Origin: UMGS172 sp964424555
GTDB lineage: Bacteria > Bacillota > Clostridia > Oscillospirales > Acutalibacteraceae
Reading direction: 5' to 3'
Assembly (NCBI GenBank): GCA_964424555.1
Contig: CAYRIX010000012.1
Coordinates: 1 to 49,107, forward strand
Length of the DNA: 49,107 nucleotides
The first letter of the stretch is position 1. Each line of letters begins with the position of its first letter. The notes below the pieces were generated by a model, which saw only the letters and a list, made by a program, of their open reading frames with translations, ran no database searches and had not been told where the DNA came from. Of the stretch, positions 16,992 to 25,074 are shown piece after piece. The position numbers and the translations under genes are program-made.

Positions 16992-17690
16992 ATGGAAAAC
17001 GAACTTTTTACCGTCGGTATTGTTATTGCCGACAAGGATGAGTATGTCCATATTGATAAGTATATAGGCGATAAAGCCACCGCTTTTGAAATTAAAGGAC
17101 TTATCGGACATACCGCCGATATTAAGGCTTCGGGGCATGATATCAGAGTCCGTACCGTATGCAGCGGTATCGGTAAGGTCAACGCTTCGGTTGCTGCAAC
17201 ACTTTTAGCTGAAGGCTGTGATATGCTGATAAGTGCAGGCCTTTCGGGTGGCTTTGGCGATGCCAAAAAACATGATATAGTACTTGGTACCGAATTCTTT
17301 GAACATGATTTTGACCTGACCGCCATTGGCTACAAGCTCTCACAAAAACCTAATGATGCCGAGACCGTGGTTTCTGCTCGTGAGTTGAATGAGGATATAA
17401 TAAAGAAATTCCCGTTTGTAAAAAGAGGCGTATTTGTTACAGGTGATAGCTTCGTCAGTTCAAAAGAAAAACATGATTTTCTTAAAAAGTCATTTGACCC
17501 TATAGCGTGTGATATGGAGTCGGCGGCTGTCGGTTATGTGGCCCAAAGGTTTGATATTCCGTTTGTTTCCATCCGTATGGTGTCTGATGGTGCTGATGAC
17601 GACTCGGCGTCGACCTACTCTGACACTTTAGGCTGTGACACGGCTGACCGTTGGGTCAAGCTCACCTTTGATTGGATAAAATCGCTGTGA
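16992..17690 (+). CDS. MTA/SAH nucleosidase-like protein
   Basis: Purine nucleosidase/phosphorylase fold of 232 residues, best matching 5'-methylthioadenosine/S-adenosylhomocysteine nucleosidase. Features are CSGIGKVNAS, SAGLSGGFG, TGDSFV, the substrate block CDMESAAVGYVA and the catalytic-Asp block SIRMVSDGADDDS. Glu17 in ADKDEY aligns with catalytic Glu12 of the E. coli enzyme, although the usual EEE stretch there is replaced by DKDE. The start is ATG 16992 with GGTGA upstream. Likely role is methyl-cycle salvage; a related futalosine-type or other nucleosidase is the alternative. Confidence 0.82.
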   Translation: MENELFTVGIVIADKDEYVHIDKYIGDKATAFEIKGLIGHTADIKASGHDIRVRTVCSGIGKVNASVAATLLAEGCDMLISAGLSGGFGDAKKHDIVLGTEFFEHDFDLTAIGYKLSQKPNDAETVVSARELNEDIIKKFPFVKRGVFVTGDSFVSSKEKHDFLKKSFDPIACDMESAAVGYVAQRFDIPFVSIRMVSDGADDDSASTYSDTLGCDTADRWVKLTFDWIKSL

Positions 17691-17698
17691 GGTAGGTT

Positions 17699-19462
17699 AT
17701 GGGTAAAACTCTCAATACCGACAAAAGTAAACAACAAAGCTTTTTGCAGGGCTCTGCTATACTTGTTGTTGCAACCATGCTGGTTAAGATAATCGGTGCT
17801 ATTTACCGAATACCGTTGGGCGAACTGCTTGATACGGCAGGCATGGGCTATTATTCAACTGCATACGACCTTTATGTGCCGATGTATTCAATCGCCATGG
17901 CGGGTTTGCCTATCGCTATTTCAAGGATAGTTTCCGAGCATGTGGCGGCAGGCCGATACAAGCATGTTAAAAAGACGCTGAGTATAGCTAAAGCGGCATT
18001 TTTTGTTACGGGCGGCACAGGCTTTGCGCTTATGGTGGCCTTGGCATTTTTGCTGACAGGCAATACGATCACCCTGTTCGGGCATTCCTTCAGCTTCGAG
18101 GTGTTCAACAGCGGAACCCTACCGGGAATACTCTGTATTGCGCCATGTCTTTTGTTCTGCTGTATAATGTCGGCATACCGTGGCTATTATGAAGGCCTGA
18201 GGAATATGACCCCGACTGCAATAAGTCAGGTCTTAGAGGCTTTAGGCAAGCTTATATTCGGTTACGGCTTTTCGTTTGCTATACTTAAGATGACCGATAA
18301 TTATTCCTATGCTGCAGCAGGTGCCCTGCTTGGAATATCGGTCGGAACAATGCTGAGCGCACTTTACCTTGAGATAAAGTACCGCCTGACGGGAAAATAT
18401 ACCTTTACGGCCGAGCAAATCGACAACGCACCCGAGCCGTATTCTAACGGTAAGACGTTAAAGATACTTATTTCCATTGCTATCCCGATCGTTTTAGGCT
18501 CGCTCGTAAATAACGTGAGCAGTCTGATTGATGTTGCTATGGTACAAAGTCAGCTTGCAAATGCTATCGGTAAGTCACCCGAATACTTTGCGAATGCTTA
18601 TTCTGAGCTGATATCATATGAAGAGGTGACTGCTCTTCAAGGCGGACAGACATTTGACTGGGTAAAGGATCTTCCCAACTCTTTGTACGGTGCTCACCGA
18701 GGCTTTGCATTCTCGATCTATAACCTTGTTCCGTCGTTGACCTCGGTTTTGGGTGTCAGCGCTATTCCTGTTCTTGCAACAGCTTGGACTAAGCGTGATC
18801 GACAGGAAATAAGATCAAATGTTAACACAATGCTCAGAACCACTGCGTTGGTGGCTATTCCTGCAGGTTGCGGCATAATTGCTCTGTCGGGTCAGATACT
18901 TGACCTTTTGTATTCCAATGAGCATGCTATCGCCATTGCAACACCTAACTTAAGGGTGCTGGGACTTTGTGCAATATTTGCAGGTCTTAACGGTCCGTTG
19001 ACAAACATGTTGCAGGCAATAGGCAGACAGGGAGTACCGCTTCGTAACATTGCGGTTGGCGCTGTGTTAAAGATAGTAATTAACTTTGTTCTTGTCGGAA
19101 CACCTGAGATAAATATATTCGGTGTCCCTATAGGTACAACGGTTTGTTATGCTTATATCTGCATTGCAAACCTCATTTGCTTTGTTAAATATTCGGGTGT
19201 TATGCCTAATTTGTTGCTGTCAATAGGTAAGCCGCTTGTGTGCGGTGCGGCCTGCGGAGGCTCTGCATGGGCGGTTTGCTTTCTGCTCAATTTACTCGGT
19301 GTTCACAGTGCTTTGGCAACCCTTGCGGCAGTGTGTGTAGCCGTTGTTATTTACGTGCTCATGCTGTTTTTGATAAGGGCGATTACCCGTGAAGATATAA
19401 TTTCCATGCCAAAAGGCAAAAAAATAATAAAAGTACTTGAAAAATTGAAACTAATGAGGTAG
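17699..19462 (+). CDS. yabM: YabM-type polysaccharide flippase (SpoVB/MurJ-like, MOP superfamily)
   Basis: Integral membrane protein of 587 residues with about 14 helices, from the PST/MurJ-like lipid-linked oligosaccharide flippase group. N-terminal GSAILVVATMLVKIIGAIYRIPLG and YSTAYDLYVPMYSIAMAGLPIAISRIVSE are typical of Firmicute SpoVB/YabM proteins. A hydrophilic loop at about residues 285-330 is longer than usual. Position directly before mazG matches the Bacillus yabM-yabN order, which supports the name. Probable role is export of cell-wall or spore-cortex precursors (inference). Confidence 0.87.
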   Translation: MGKTLNTDKSKQQSFLQGSAILVVATMLVKIIGAIYRIPLGELLDTAGMGYYSTAYDLYVPMYSIAMAGLPIAISRIVSEHVAAGRYKHVKKTLSIAKAAFFVTGGTGFALMVALAFLLTGNTITLFGHSFSFEVFNSGTLPGILCIAPCLLFCCIMSAYRGYYEGLRNMTPTAISQVLEALGKLIFGYGFSFAILKMTDNYSYAAAGALLGISVGTMLSALYLEIKYRLTGKYTFTAEQIDNAPEPYSNGKTLKILISIAIPIVLGSLVNNVSSLIDVAMVQSQLANAIGKSPEYFANAYSELISYEEVTALQGGQTFDWVKDLPNSLYGAHRGFAFSIYNLVPSLTSVLGVSAIPVLATAWTKRDRQEIRSNVNTMLRTTALVAIPAGCGIIALSGQILDLLYSNEHAIAIATPNLRVLGLCAIFAGLNGPLTNMLQAIGRQGVPLRNIAVGAVLKIVINFVLVGTPEINIFGVPIGTTVCYAYICIANLICFVKYSGVMPNLLLSIGKPLVCGAACGGSAWAVCFLLNLLGVHSALATLAAVCVAVVIYVLMLFLIRAITREDIISMPKGKKIIKVLEKLKLMR

Positions 19463-19546
19463 AATGTACGTAGAGATTGGTAAATAGTTAAACTTTTTTG
19501 TTGGATTTACACAATCTGATATGCTCTTGGTTGTAGAGGCTGACAA

Positions 19547-20353
19547 ATGCTAAGTATTGACTCGTTTAAAAAAGAAAAATATTCGGTAGACGATCTTCGG
19601 GATATAGTAAAAATCTTGCGCGAACCGAACGGTTGTCCGTGGGATGCTGAGCAGACTCACAGGTCGATACGAAAGGACCTTTTAGAGGAAGCATATGAGG
19701 TCGCAGATGCTATCGATACTGATGATGATGTGGCTCTTTGTGAGGAGCTTGGTGATCTTCTTTTGCAGGTAGTGTTTCATGCACAGATAGCTACCGAGGA
19801 TGAGAGCTTTACTTTAGATGATGTGGCCGACGGTATATGCAAAAAGCTGATACTTCGCCATCCGCACGTTTTTGGGGATGTTGTTGCTGAAACCCCCGAA
19901 GAGGTATTGAACAACTGGGACGCAATTAAGCGTGATGAAAAGTGTCAAAAGACCTATACTGATACCTTAGAAAGTGTTCCGAGAGCATTTCCTGCTTTGA
20001 TGCGTGCCGCAAAGGTGCAGAAGCGTGCATCAAAGGCGGGCTTTGATTGGGACAATGCCGAGGATGCTTTTAAAAAGCTTCCCGAGGAGATTGAAGAATT
20101 TAAAGAAGCGGTAGCCTTAGGTGATCAAGGCCAAATCGAAGAGGAGTTTGGAGATCTTCTTTTTGCGGCCGTGAATGTTTCAAGGTTTTATAAGGTTGAT
20201 GCTGAGGCGGCTTTGGCTTCGGCTACCGATAAGTTTATGAGTCGCTTTAAAGCGGTCGAGCAAGAGGTTTTAAACAGCGGCCGCCAAATGACCGAGCTTT
20301 CTTTGGATGAGCTTGATGCTATTTGGGAAAGTGTCAAGCATAAAAACAATTAA
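19547..20353 (+). CDS. mazG: Nucleoside triphosphate pyrophosphohydrolase MazG
   Basis: All-alpha NTP pyrophosphatase of 268 residues that hydrolyses (d)NTPs and house-cleans damaged nucleotides. Two MazG repeats are seen: LREPNGCPWDAEQTHRSI with EELGDLLLQVVFHA, and a C-terminal EEFGDLLFAAVN, the EExxD metal-binding sites. It is the short form, lacking the N-terminal methylase-like domain of Bacillus YabN. It follows yabM after 84 nt and precedes hup. Confidence 0.93.
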   Translation: MLSIDSFKKEKYSVDDLRDIVKILREPNGCPWDAEQTHRSIRKDLLEEAYEVADAIDTDDDVALCEELGDLLLQVVFHAQIATEDESFTLDDVADGICKKLILRHPHVFGDVVAETPEEVLNNWDAIKRDEKCQKTYTDTLESVPRAFPALMRAAKVQKRASKAGFDWDNAEDAFKKLPEEIEEFKEAVALGDQGQIEEEFGDLLFAAVNVSRFYKVDAEAALASATDKFMSRFKAVEQEVLNSGRQMTELSLDELDAIWESVKHKNN

Positions 20354-20416
20354 CATGTGTTTCAAAGTCAGGCCAACTACCTGTTTGAATAAATTTTTTT
20401 AGGAGGATGTTCAACA

Positions 20417-20689
20417 ATGAACAAGACAGAATTAGTAGCAGCTATTGCCGAGAAGGCAGAAATTAGCAAGAAGGATGCCGATAAGGCTGTTGCAGCCATC
20501 ATCGAGACCGTTACTGAGGCTCTTAAGGCCGGTGACAAGATTCAGCTCGTTGGCTTCGGTACTTTTGAGGTTCGTGAGCGTCCGGAGAGAACCGGCCGTA
20601 ACCCCCAGACCAAAGAGACCATTACTATTCCTGCTACCAAGGTTCCTGCATTCAAGGCAGGCGCAGCTTTGAAGAACGCTGTAAAATAA
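20417..20689 (+). CDS. hup: DNA-binding protein HU
   Basis: Histone-like protein of 90 residues. It has the canonical MNKTELVAAIAEKA start, the VGFGTFEVRERPERTGRNPQT beta-arm and the FKAGAALKNAV end. AGGAGG precedes the ATG and codon usage is strongly biased, indicating high expression. Its place between mazG and rqcP interrupts the Bacillus yab order, an arrangement seen in other Clostridia. A terminator follows directly. Confidence 0.98.
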   Translation: MNKTELVAAIAEKAEISKKDADKAVAAIIETVTEALKAGDKIQLVGFGTFEVRERPERTGRNPQTKETITIPATKVPAFKAGAALKNAVK

Positions 20690-20705
20690 GTTGTTTCAAA
20701 AGTTT

Positions 20706-20734
20706 AAGCCGCTCTGAAGCTCTGAGCGGCTTTT
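20706..20734 (+). terminator. Terminator after hup
   Basis: AAGCCGCTC/GAGCGGCTT 9-bp stem with a 9-nt loop and a TTTT tail. It lies inside the cluster, so the downstream yab genes are probably read through at a lower level or from their own promoter. Confidence 0.9.
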
Positions 20735-20756
20735 CCTTTGTTTATTGGTGATAAAT

Positions 20757-21002
20757 ATGAGACTTGATAAGTATTTAAAGGTGTCACGTATAATAAAGCG
20801 TCGCACCGTCGCAAACGAGGCCTGTGATGCAGGAAGAGTTACGGTCAACGGAAGGGTTGCCCGTGCTTCTTATGATGTAAAGGTCGGCGACATAATGGAG
20901 ATAGCATTTGGAGAGCGCACTGTCAAGGCTGAGATACTTGATGTAAGCGAGGTCGTGCGCAAAGAAAATGCTGCTATGATGTATCGCATTGTTGAACAGT
21001 AA
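20757..21002 (+). CDS. rqcP: S4-domain RNA-binding protein RqcP (YabO)
   Basis: An 81-residue S4 RNA-binding protein. MRLDKYLKVSRIIKRRTVANEAC and GRVTVNGRVARASYDVKVGD are the alpha-L motif. The Bacillus orthologue works with RqcH in C-terminal alanine tailing of stalled nascent chains on the 50S subunit. ATG 20757 is preferred: GGTGA sits five bases upstream and matches the family N-terminus. Confidence 0.93.
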   Translation: MRLDKYLKVSRIIKRRTVANEACDAGRVTVNGRVARASYDVKVGDIMEIAFGERTVKAEILDVSEVVRKENAAMMYRIVEQ

Positions 21003-21028
21003 TCAAATCAGAAAATATTTCATATAAT
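21000..21028 (+). promoter_or_regulatory. Possible SigE promoter of yabP
   Basis: CATATAAT (21021-21028) fits the Bacillus SigE -10 consensus CATAYAMT perfectly. TAATCAA 14 bp upstream is a partial match to the -35 KMATATT. yabP is SigE-controlled in Bacillus, and no SigA -35 is seen at 17 bp. Low certainty. Confidence 0.4.
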
Positions 21029-21051
21029 TCTCCGAGATGCTAAAACGGAGA
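21029..21051 (+). promoter_or_regulatory. SD-overlapping hairpin before yabP
   Basis: TCTCCG pairs with CGGAGA across an 11-nt loop. The right arm contains the GGAG Shine-Dalgarno of yabP. Confidence 0.45.
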
Positions 21052-21059
21052 GTGATATT

Positions 21060-21332
21060 ATGACCGAGCAGAAACAGTCGACTTCAAATCACGGAATTAT
21101 CCTAGAAAACCGTTCGAGATTGAGTATTTCGGGTGTGCGTGATGTTGTTGGCTTCGATGATGAAACTGTCGTGATGGAGACCGAACTTGGACAGCTAACC
21201 GTAAAAGGGCAGGAGCTTAAGGTACAGAGCTTTACGGTTGAAACGGGCAGTCTTAGCGTTGACGGTACCGTTTCGGCACTTGTATACACGGGTACAAATA
21301 AAAAGGGTGCTCTTAAAAGGCTGTTCGGCTAA
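21060..21332 (+). CDS. yabP: Sporulation protein YabP
   Basis: A 90-residue YabP/YqfC-family protein. The typical pattern is HGIILENRSRLSISGVRDVVGFDDETVVMETELGQLTVKGQELKVQ followed by a short basic end, read here as a small beta-rich domain. In Bacillus it is made in the mother cell and is needed for sporulation. Its stop overlaps the yabQ start (TAATG), indicating coupling. Confidence 0.92.
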   Translation: MTEQKQSTSNHGIILENRSRLSISGVRDVVGFDDETVVMETELGQLTVKGQELKVQSFTVETGSLSVDGTVSALVYTGTNKKGALKRLFG

Positions 21333-21826
21333 TGGGATATATTGATGTATCTGAACAGGCACTGACCTTTCTTATGTCGATGGCGTTGGGTGTGGTACTT
21401 TGTCTTTTATATGACTTGGTACGTGTGTTGCACAGTACATGTATAAAAGGCTTTTTTGAGGTACTTGTATGTGATCTGCTTTTTTGGGGGATCGCTGCTG
21501 TAATAACCTATTGCTTTTTGATAATCAGATGTCAGGGCTCGGTGAGAGGTTTTGTGCTTATTGGCCAGCTTATAGGAGCAGTAGTGACAAGATTTACTTT
21601 GTCACGCATCTTTTTGCTTGTTTTAACTAAATTGTTTTATTGTATTTCAAGATTTTTTTCGATGATACGGGGTCTTTTAGCCAAAGTTTTCCGTGTGCCG
21701 AAAAATATTTTGAAAAAAATGCTGTATAATGCAAAAAAAGGCTTGCAACATAAAGCACTACTGTTGTATAATTACAAAAAACTGAAAGCGAAGAATAGTG
21801 AAGGGGAATCAGCTCCCCCGATGTAA
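21332..21826 (+). CDS. yabQ: Spore cortex biosynthesis protein YabQ
   Basis: Membrane protein of 164 residues with three to four hydrophobic helices in the first 100 residues (FLMSMALGVVLCLLYDLVRVLH is diagnostic). A basic cytoplasmic tail rich in Lys follows. YabQ localises to forespore membranes and is needed for cortex formation in Bacillus. It overlaps yabP by one base. Confidence 0.88.
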   Translation: MGYIDVSEQALTFLMSMALGVVLCLLYDLVRVLHSTCIKGFFEVLVCDLLFWGIAAVITYCFLIIRCQGSVRGFVLIGQLIGAVVTRFTLSRIFLLVLTKLFYCISRFFSMIRGLLAKVFRVPKNILKKMLYNAKKGLQHKALLLYNYKKLKAKNSEGESAPPM

Positions 21827-21853
21827 ATATAAAGTATATAAGGAGATGTAAAG

Positions 21854-22144
21854 GTGGCATCAGGCACTAAAAGACAAAGCAGCATAATCCTCAGGGTTGT
21901 TCTTTTACTCTTTGCAGTCTGGATGATCTACTATCTTGGTTCTCTTATTAAGGATTACAGCTCTGTTCAAAAGCAGTATGATGTTGCTGTTGCCAAACGT
22001 GATGAGTTGGCTTTGGAGGTCGAGCAAAAGTCTGTAATGCTCGAAAACGGGAATGACGCCGATTTTATTGAGCGTGCCGCCCGTGAAAAATTGGGATACG
22101 TTTATCCCGATGAACATAAGTATATCGATATCTCCGGCGATTGA
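21854..22144 (+). CDS. divIC: Septum formation initiator DivIC/FtsB
   Basis: Bitopic division protein of 96 residues. A basic N-terminus, one membrane helix (about 11-29) and a periplasmic-side coiled coil follow, and the end carries the FtsB/DivIC signature FIERAAREKLGYVYPDE. GTG start with AAGGAG upstream. It interacts with FtsL and DivIB at the septum (family knowledge), and its position after yabQ matches Bacillus. Confidence 0.92.
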   Translation: MASGTKRQSSIILRVVLLLFAVWMIYYLGSLIKDYSSVQKQYDVAVAKRDELALEVEQKSVMLENGNDADFIERAAREKLGYVYPDEHKYIDISGD

Positions 22145-22198
22145 CGGGGATCGGATATAGAATTTTCTTAAGGTATCTTTGGAGGATTGGGCTTTTTT

Positions 22199-22681
22199 AT
22201 GGAGATCGAGGTAGGACAAATTGTAGAGGGCAAGGTCACAGGTATCACCAATTTCGGTGTTTTTGTCGATTTGGGTGAAGGCAAATCGGGTCTTGTCCAC
22301 ATTTCGGAGATCGCTCAGACCTATGTCAGCGATGTCCGTGAATTCGTTAAGGAAAACGACACAGTGAAAATGAAGGTGCTGAGCATTTCGGAGGACGGAA
22401 AGATCAGCCTTTCGATCAAAAGGGCTCAGCCGCAGGCTGAGGCATCACAGCAGCGTCCGAGAAATAACGGACCAAAGAATAACGGTCCCAGAACACCGAG
22501 ACCGCCCAGACAGGAACCTGATTATACATCACCTGCCGCAGTTTGGACTCCTAAAAAGAGTGAGTCTGCCTCTTTTGAGGATATGATGGCAAAATTCAAG
22601 CAGACCAGTGACGAAAAGTTTTCGGATCTTAAGCGCAAGAACCCCGATACACGCCGTCCCAAGCGTGCTGCGATGAAATAA
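22199..22681 (+). CDS. yabR: S1-domain RNA-binding protein YabR
   Basis: A 160-residue protein with an N-terminal S1 domain (about 1-80: VEGKVTGITNFGVFVDLGEG, GLVHISEI, KISLSIKRA) and a Pro/Arg/Asn-rich disordered tail containing RPRNNGPKNNGPRTPRPPRQ. The ATG at 22199 matches the family N-terminus. Its GGAGG is 13 bases upstream, longer than ideal; a TTG two bases after that SD is too close to use. General RNA binding or translation role. Confidence 0.9.
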   Translation: MEIEVGQIVEGKVTGITNFGVFVDLGEGKSGLVHISEIAQTYVSDVREFVKENDTVKMKVLSISEDGKISLSIKRAQPQAEASQQRPRNNGPKNNGPRTPRPPRQEPDYTSPAAVWTPKKSESASFEDMMAKFKQTSDEKFSDLKRKNPDTRRPKRAAMK

Positions 22682-22710
22682 TAACATCTCATAGTTTTTA
22701 TAATAAAACG

Positions 22711-22758
22711 GCAGACCAAACGCCTTTTTACATAGTTCGGGTGTTAGGTCTGCTTTTT
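22711..22758 (+). terminator. Terminator after yabR
   Basis: GCAGACC/GGTCTGC outer stem, with an inner AACGCC/GGTGTT stem containing one G-U pair, then TTTTT. The T-tract abuts the SD of the next gene, leaving little leader. Confidence 0.88.
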
Positions 22759-22771
22759 GTTTGGAGTAAAG

Positions 22772-23620
22772 ATGATTAACGAAATTGATGTAAAACGTAT
22801 TGAGGATGCGGTTGCAAGGCTCTGTATTGATGCTAACAAGGTATTGCCTGAAAGTGTTGCTACGGCTGTGTGTGAGGCTTGTAGAACCGAGACCGACATT
22901 CTTGGTCGGGAAATTATGTGTGATTTAAAAAGAAATATCGTTGCCGCAAAGGATATGGATATTCCAATATGTCAGGATACGGGTATGGCGGTCGTATTTC
23001 TTGAGATAGGACAGGATGTGCATTTTGTCGGAGGCTCACTTAGTGAGGCCGTAAACGCAGGTGTTGCTCGTGGCTATACCGACGGCCTTCTGCGTAAATC
23101 AGTTGTAGCTGATCCACTAAACCGTGTGAATACCAACGATAACACCCCTGCAGTGCTCCATACAAGCATTGTTGAAGGAGGCAGTGTTACGGTCACGGTA
23201 GCGCCAAAAGGCTTTGGAAGCGAAAATATGAGCAAAATAACGATGCTCACTCCTGCCGCAGGCCGTAACGGTGTTGTTGATGCCGTTCTTGACATCGTTC
23301 GTAAGGCAGGCAGTAACCCGTGTCCGCCAATGGTCATAGGTGTGGGAATCGGCGGTGATTTTGAACAGGCCGCAATGCTTTCTAAAAAGGCGCTTTGCCG
23401 AGAGCTTGGTACTCATAACGAAAATAGCTTCTATGCTGAATTGGAAGAAGAACTGCTCAAAAAGGTAAATGAGCTTAATATCGGTCCTCAGGGCTTTGGT
23501 GGCAGTACTACCGCTTTGGGACTTAATATTGAATACGCTCCGACCCATATTGCAGGGTTGCCCCTGGCAGTCAATATCGGATGTCATGTAACCCGCCACA
23601 AAACGGAAATAATAAAGTAA
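22772..23620 (+). CDS. Class I fumarate hydratase, alpha subunit
   Basis: Fe-S hydro-lyase subunit of 282 residues (fumarate/L-tartrate dehydratase alpha family), interconverting fumarate and malate. Conserved blocks are PICQDTGMAVVF, GVGIGGDFEQAA, NIGPQGFGGSTTALG and NIGCHVTRHK. Cys in CQDTG, NPCPP and IGCH are the likely cluster ligands. ATG 22772 has GGAG five bases upstream. The beta subunit, normally the next gene, is absent here; a methyltransferase gene follows instead, so the partner must be elsewhere. Confidence 0.9.
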   Translation: MINEIDVKRIEDAVARLCIDANKVLPESVATAVCEACRTETDILGREIMCDLKRNIVAAKDMDIPICQDTGMAVVFLEIGQDVHFVGGSLSEAVNAGVARGYTDGLLRKSVVADPLNRVNTNDNTPAVLHTSIVEGGSVTVTVAPKGFGSENMSKITMLTPAAGRNGVVDAVLDIVRKAGSNPCPPMVIGVGIGGDFEQAAMLSKKALCRELGTHNENSFYAELEEELLKKVNELNIGPQGFGGSTTALGLNIEYAPTHIAGLPLAVNIGCHVTRHKTEIIK

Positions 23621-23631
23621 TTGGAGAAAAA

Positions 23632-24750
23632 ATGACTAAATATAATATGATTGCTCCGTGTATCTTCGGAGTTGAAGGAATATTGGCCGACGAGCTTCGT
23701 CGAATGGGTGCTGAAGAGGTCAATGCCGAAAACGGTAGAGTTCTGTTTTCGGGTGATGCAAGCATGATAGCCGCCGCCAACATAAACTCACGCTTTGCAG
23801 AGAGAATAATGCTCAATTTGGGAACCTTTAAAGCGATGACCTTTACCGAGCTTTTTGACGGGGTAAAGGCCTTGCCGCTTGAGGAATATATCTCGGTTAA
23901 GGATGCTTTCCCTGTAAAGGGTTGGAGTATAAATTCACAGCTGCACAGTATACCCGATTGTCAATCCATTGTGAAAAAAGCTTGTGTTGAGCGTCTTAAA
24001 TCGGTTTATAAAACCAACTGGTTTGAGGAAACAGGACCTGTTCATCAGATACAGTTTTCCATTATGAAGGACAATGTCACCATAATGCTTGATACCACGG
24101 GCCACGGACTGCACAAGAGGGGATACAGAGCAAACTCCAATGCCGCTCCCATCAAGGAAACACTTGCCGCCGCAATGTGCGATCTCGCAAGAATATATCC
24201 AGATACTAAGCTTTTTGACCCATTCTGCGGGAGTGGTACTATTCTTATCGAAGCGGCCTTGATGGCCAAAAAGCAGGTAGCGGGACTTCGTCAGCATTTT
24301 GCCGCCGAGAGATTTTCATTTATTGACGAAAGAGTATGGCGTGAACAGCGTGCAGCCGCCATGGATAGAATACTGCCTAATATTGAGTTTGAGGCAGTGG
24401 GTTATGATATCGATCCTGAGTGTGTCAAGCTGACGCTTGAAAACGCTAAAAAAGCAGGTGTTGAGAAGTATGTCAGGGCTGAAGTCAGAGATATCCGTGA
24501 CTTTAAGCTCCCTGAGGGCAGGACGCTTGTTATTACCAATCCTCCGTACGGCGAACGCCTGTTGGATATCCGTGCCGCTGAGGAGCTTTATAAGGTAATG
24601 GGAAATGTCTTCCCACAGGAGCAAGGCAAAAAGTACTACGTAATCAGTCCTCACGACGAGTTTGAAAAATACTTCGGACGCAAGCCTGATAAGAAACGTA
24701 AGCTCTACAACGGAATGATAAAGTGTGATTTGAACATGTATTTTAGATGA
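23632..24750 (+). CDS. THUMP-domain class I RNA methyltransferase (YpsC/RlmL family)
   Basis: RNA guanine-N2 methyltransferase of 372 residues. The N-terminal THUMP region (about 1-160) is followed by a Rossmann SAM domain with DPFCGSGTILIEAA and catalytic TNPPYGERL. This matches the methylase half of RlmL and the Bacillus YpsC group, probably acting on 23S rRNA (family knowledge). The ATG at 23632 follows TTGGAG. It lies 11 nt after the fumarase gene and may be cotranscribed. Confidence 0.88.
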   Translation: MTKYNMIAPCIFGVEGILADELRRMGAEEVNAENGRVLFSGDASMIAAANINSRFAERIMLNLGTFKAMTFTELFDGVKALPLEEYISVKDAFPVKGWSINSQLHSIPDCQSIVKKACVERLKSVYKTNWFEETGPVHQIQFSIMKDNVTIMLDTTGHGLHKRGYRANSNAAPIKETLAAAMCDLARIYPDTKLFDPFCGSGTILIEAALMAKKQVAGLRQHFAAERFSFIDERVWREQRAAAMDRILPNIEFEAVGYDIDPECVKLTLENAKKAGVEKYVRAEVRDIRDFKLPEGRTLVITNPPYGERLLDIRAAEELYKVMGNVFPQEQGKKYYVISPHDEFEKYFGRKPDKKRKLYNGMIKCDLNMYFR

Positions 24751-24766
24751 AGTATATTACTTTAAC

Positions 24767-24809
24767 TAAAAAATCCGCCTATAGCTTTAATGCTATGGGC
24801 GGATTTTTT
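24767..24809. terminator. Strong bidirectional terminator
   Basis: AAAAAATCCGCC-TATAGC pairs with GCTATg-GGCGGATTTTTT around TTTAAT. It separates the methyltransferase from the convergent RHH gene. Confidence 0.95.
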
Positions 24810-24816
24810 GTTGCTG

Positions 24817-24975
24817 TTATTGCTTATCTTTATTTTCCAGCTTTTTAACATATTCCTTAACGGCAATGTTAATGAACTGCGACAGGGAACGGTCATCATA
24901 CTCTGCCAAGGCCTTAGCTTTTTCAAGTACATCGTTATCTATTGTAATGCTGATTTTTTCTTTTAATGGGCGCAT
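24817..24975 (-). CDS. Ribbon-helix-helix DNA-binding protein
   Basis: A 52-residue protein with the RHH fold: a beta strand KISITIDND, helix A VLEKAKALAEYDD and helix B SLSQFINIAVKEYVKKL. It resembles CopG/Arc-type repressors and antitoxins. AGGAGTG precedes the ATG at 24975. No toxin gene is beside it. It is divergent from a Cys-rich microprotein and their promoters overlap, so autorepression plus control of that gene is plausible (inference). Confidence 0.82.
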   Translation of the reverse strand: MRPLKEKISITIDNDVLEKAKALAEYDDRSLSQFINIAVKEYVKKLENKDKQ

Positions 24976-24997
24976 AATATCACTCCTATCGAAAGAT

Positions 24998-25042
24998 ATT
25001 ATACTCAAAAGTATTGCAAAATAGTTAAAGGTAGGATATAAT
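24998..25042. promoter_or_regulatory. Overlapping divergent promoters
   Basis: On the plus strand TTGCAA (25014-25019), a 17-bp spacer and TATAAT (25037-25042) face the Cys-rich microprotein. On the minus strand TATAAT (25003-24998) faces the RHH gene; its -35 is poor and would lie within the plus-strand promoter. A repressor bound here could block both. Confidence 0.7.
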
Positions 25043-25074
25043 AGGAATAAGTAGGAATTGATGCGGAGGATATT

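Noticed and set aside
21051..21059. AGTGATATT immediately before the yabP and RHH start codons, same 9-mer as the array
   Set aside because: Both are explained by the common GGAG-TGATATT-ATG ribosome-binding context (21051-21059 and 24984-24976); no hairpins accompany them, so a link to the array is not supported.
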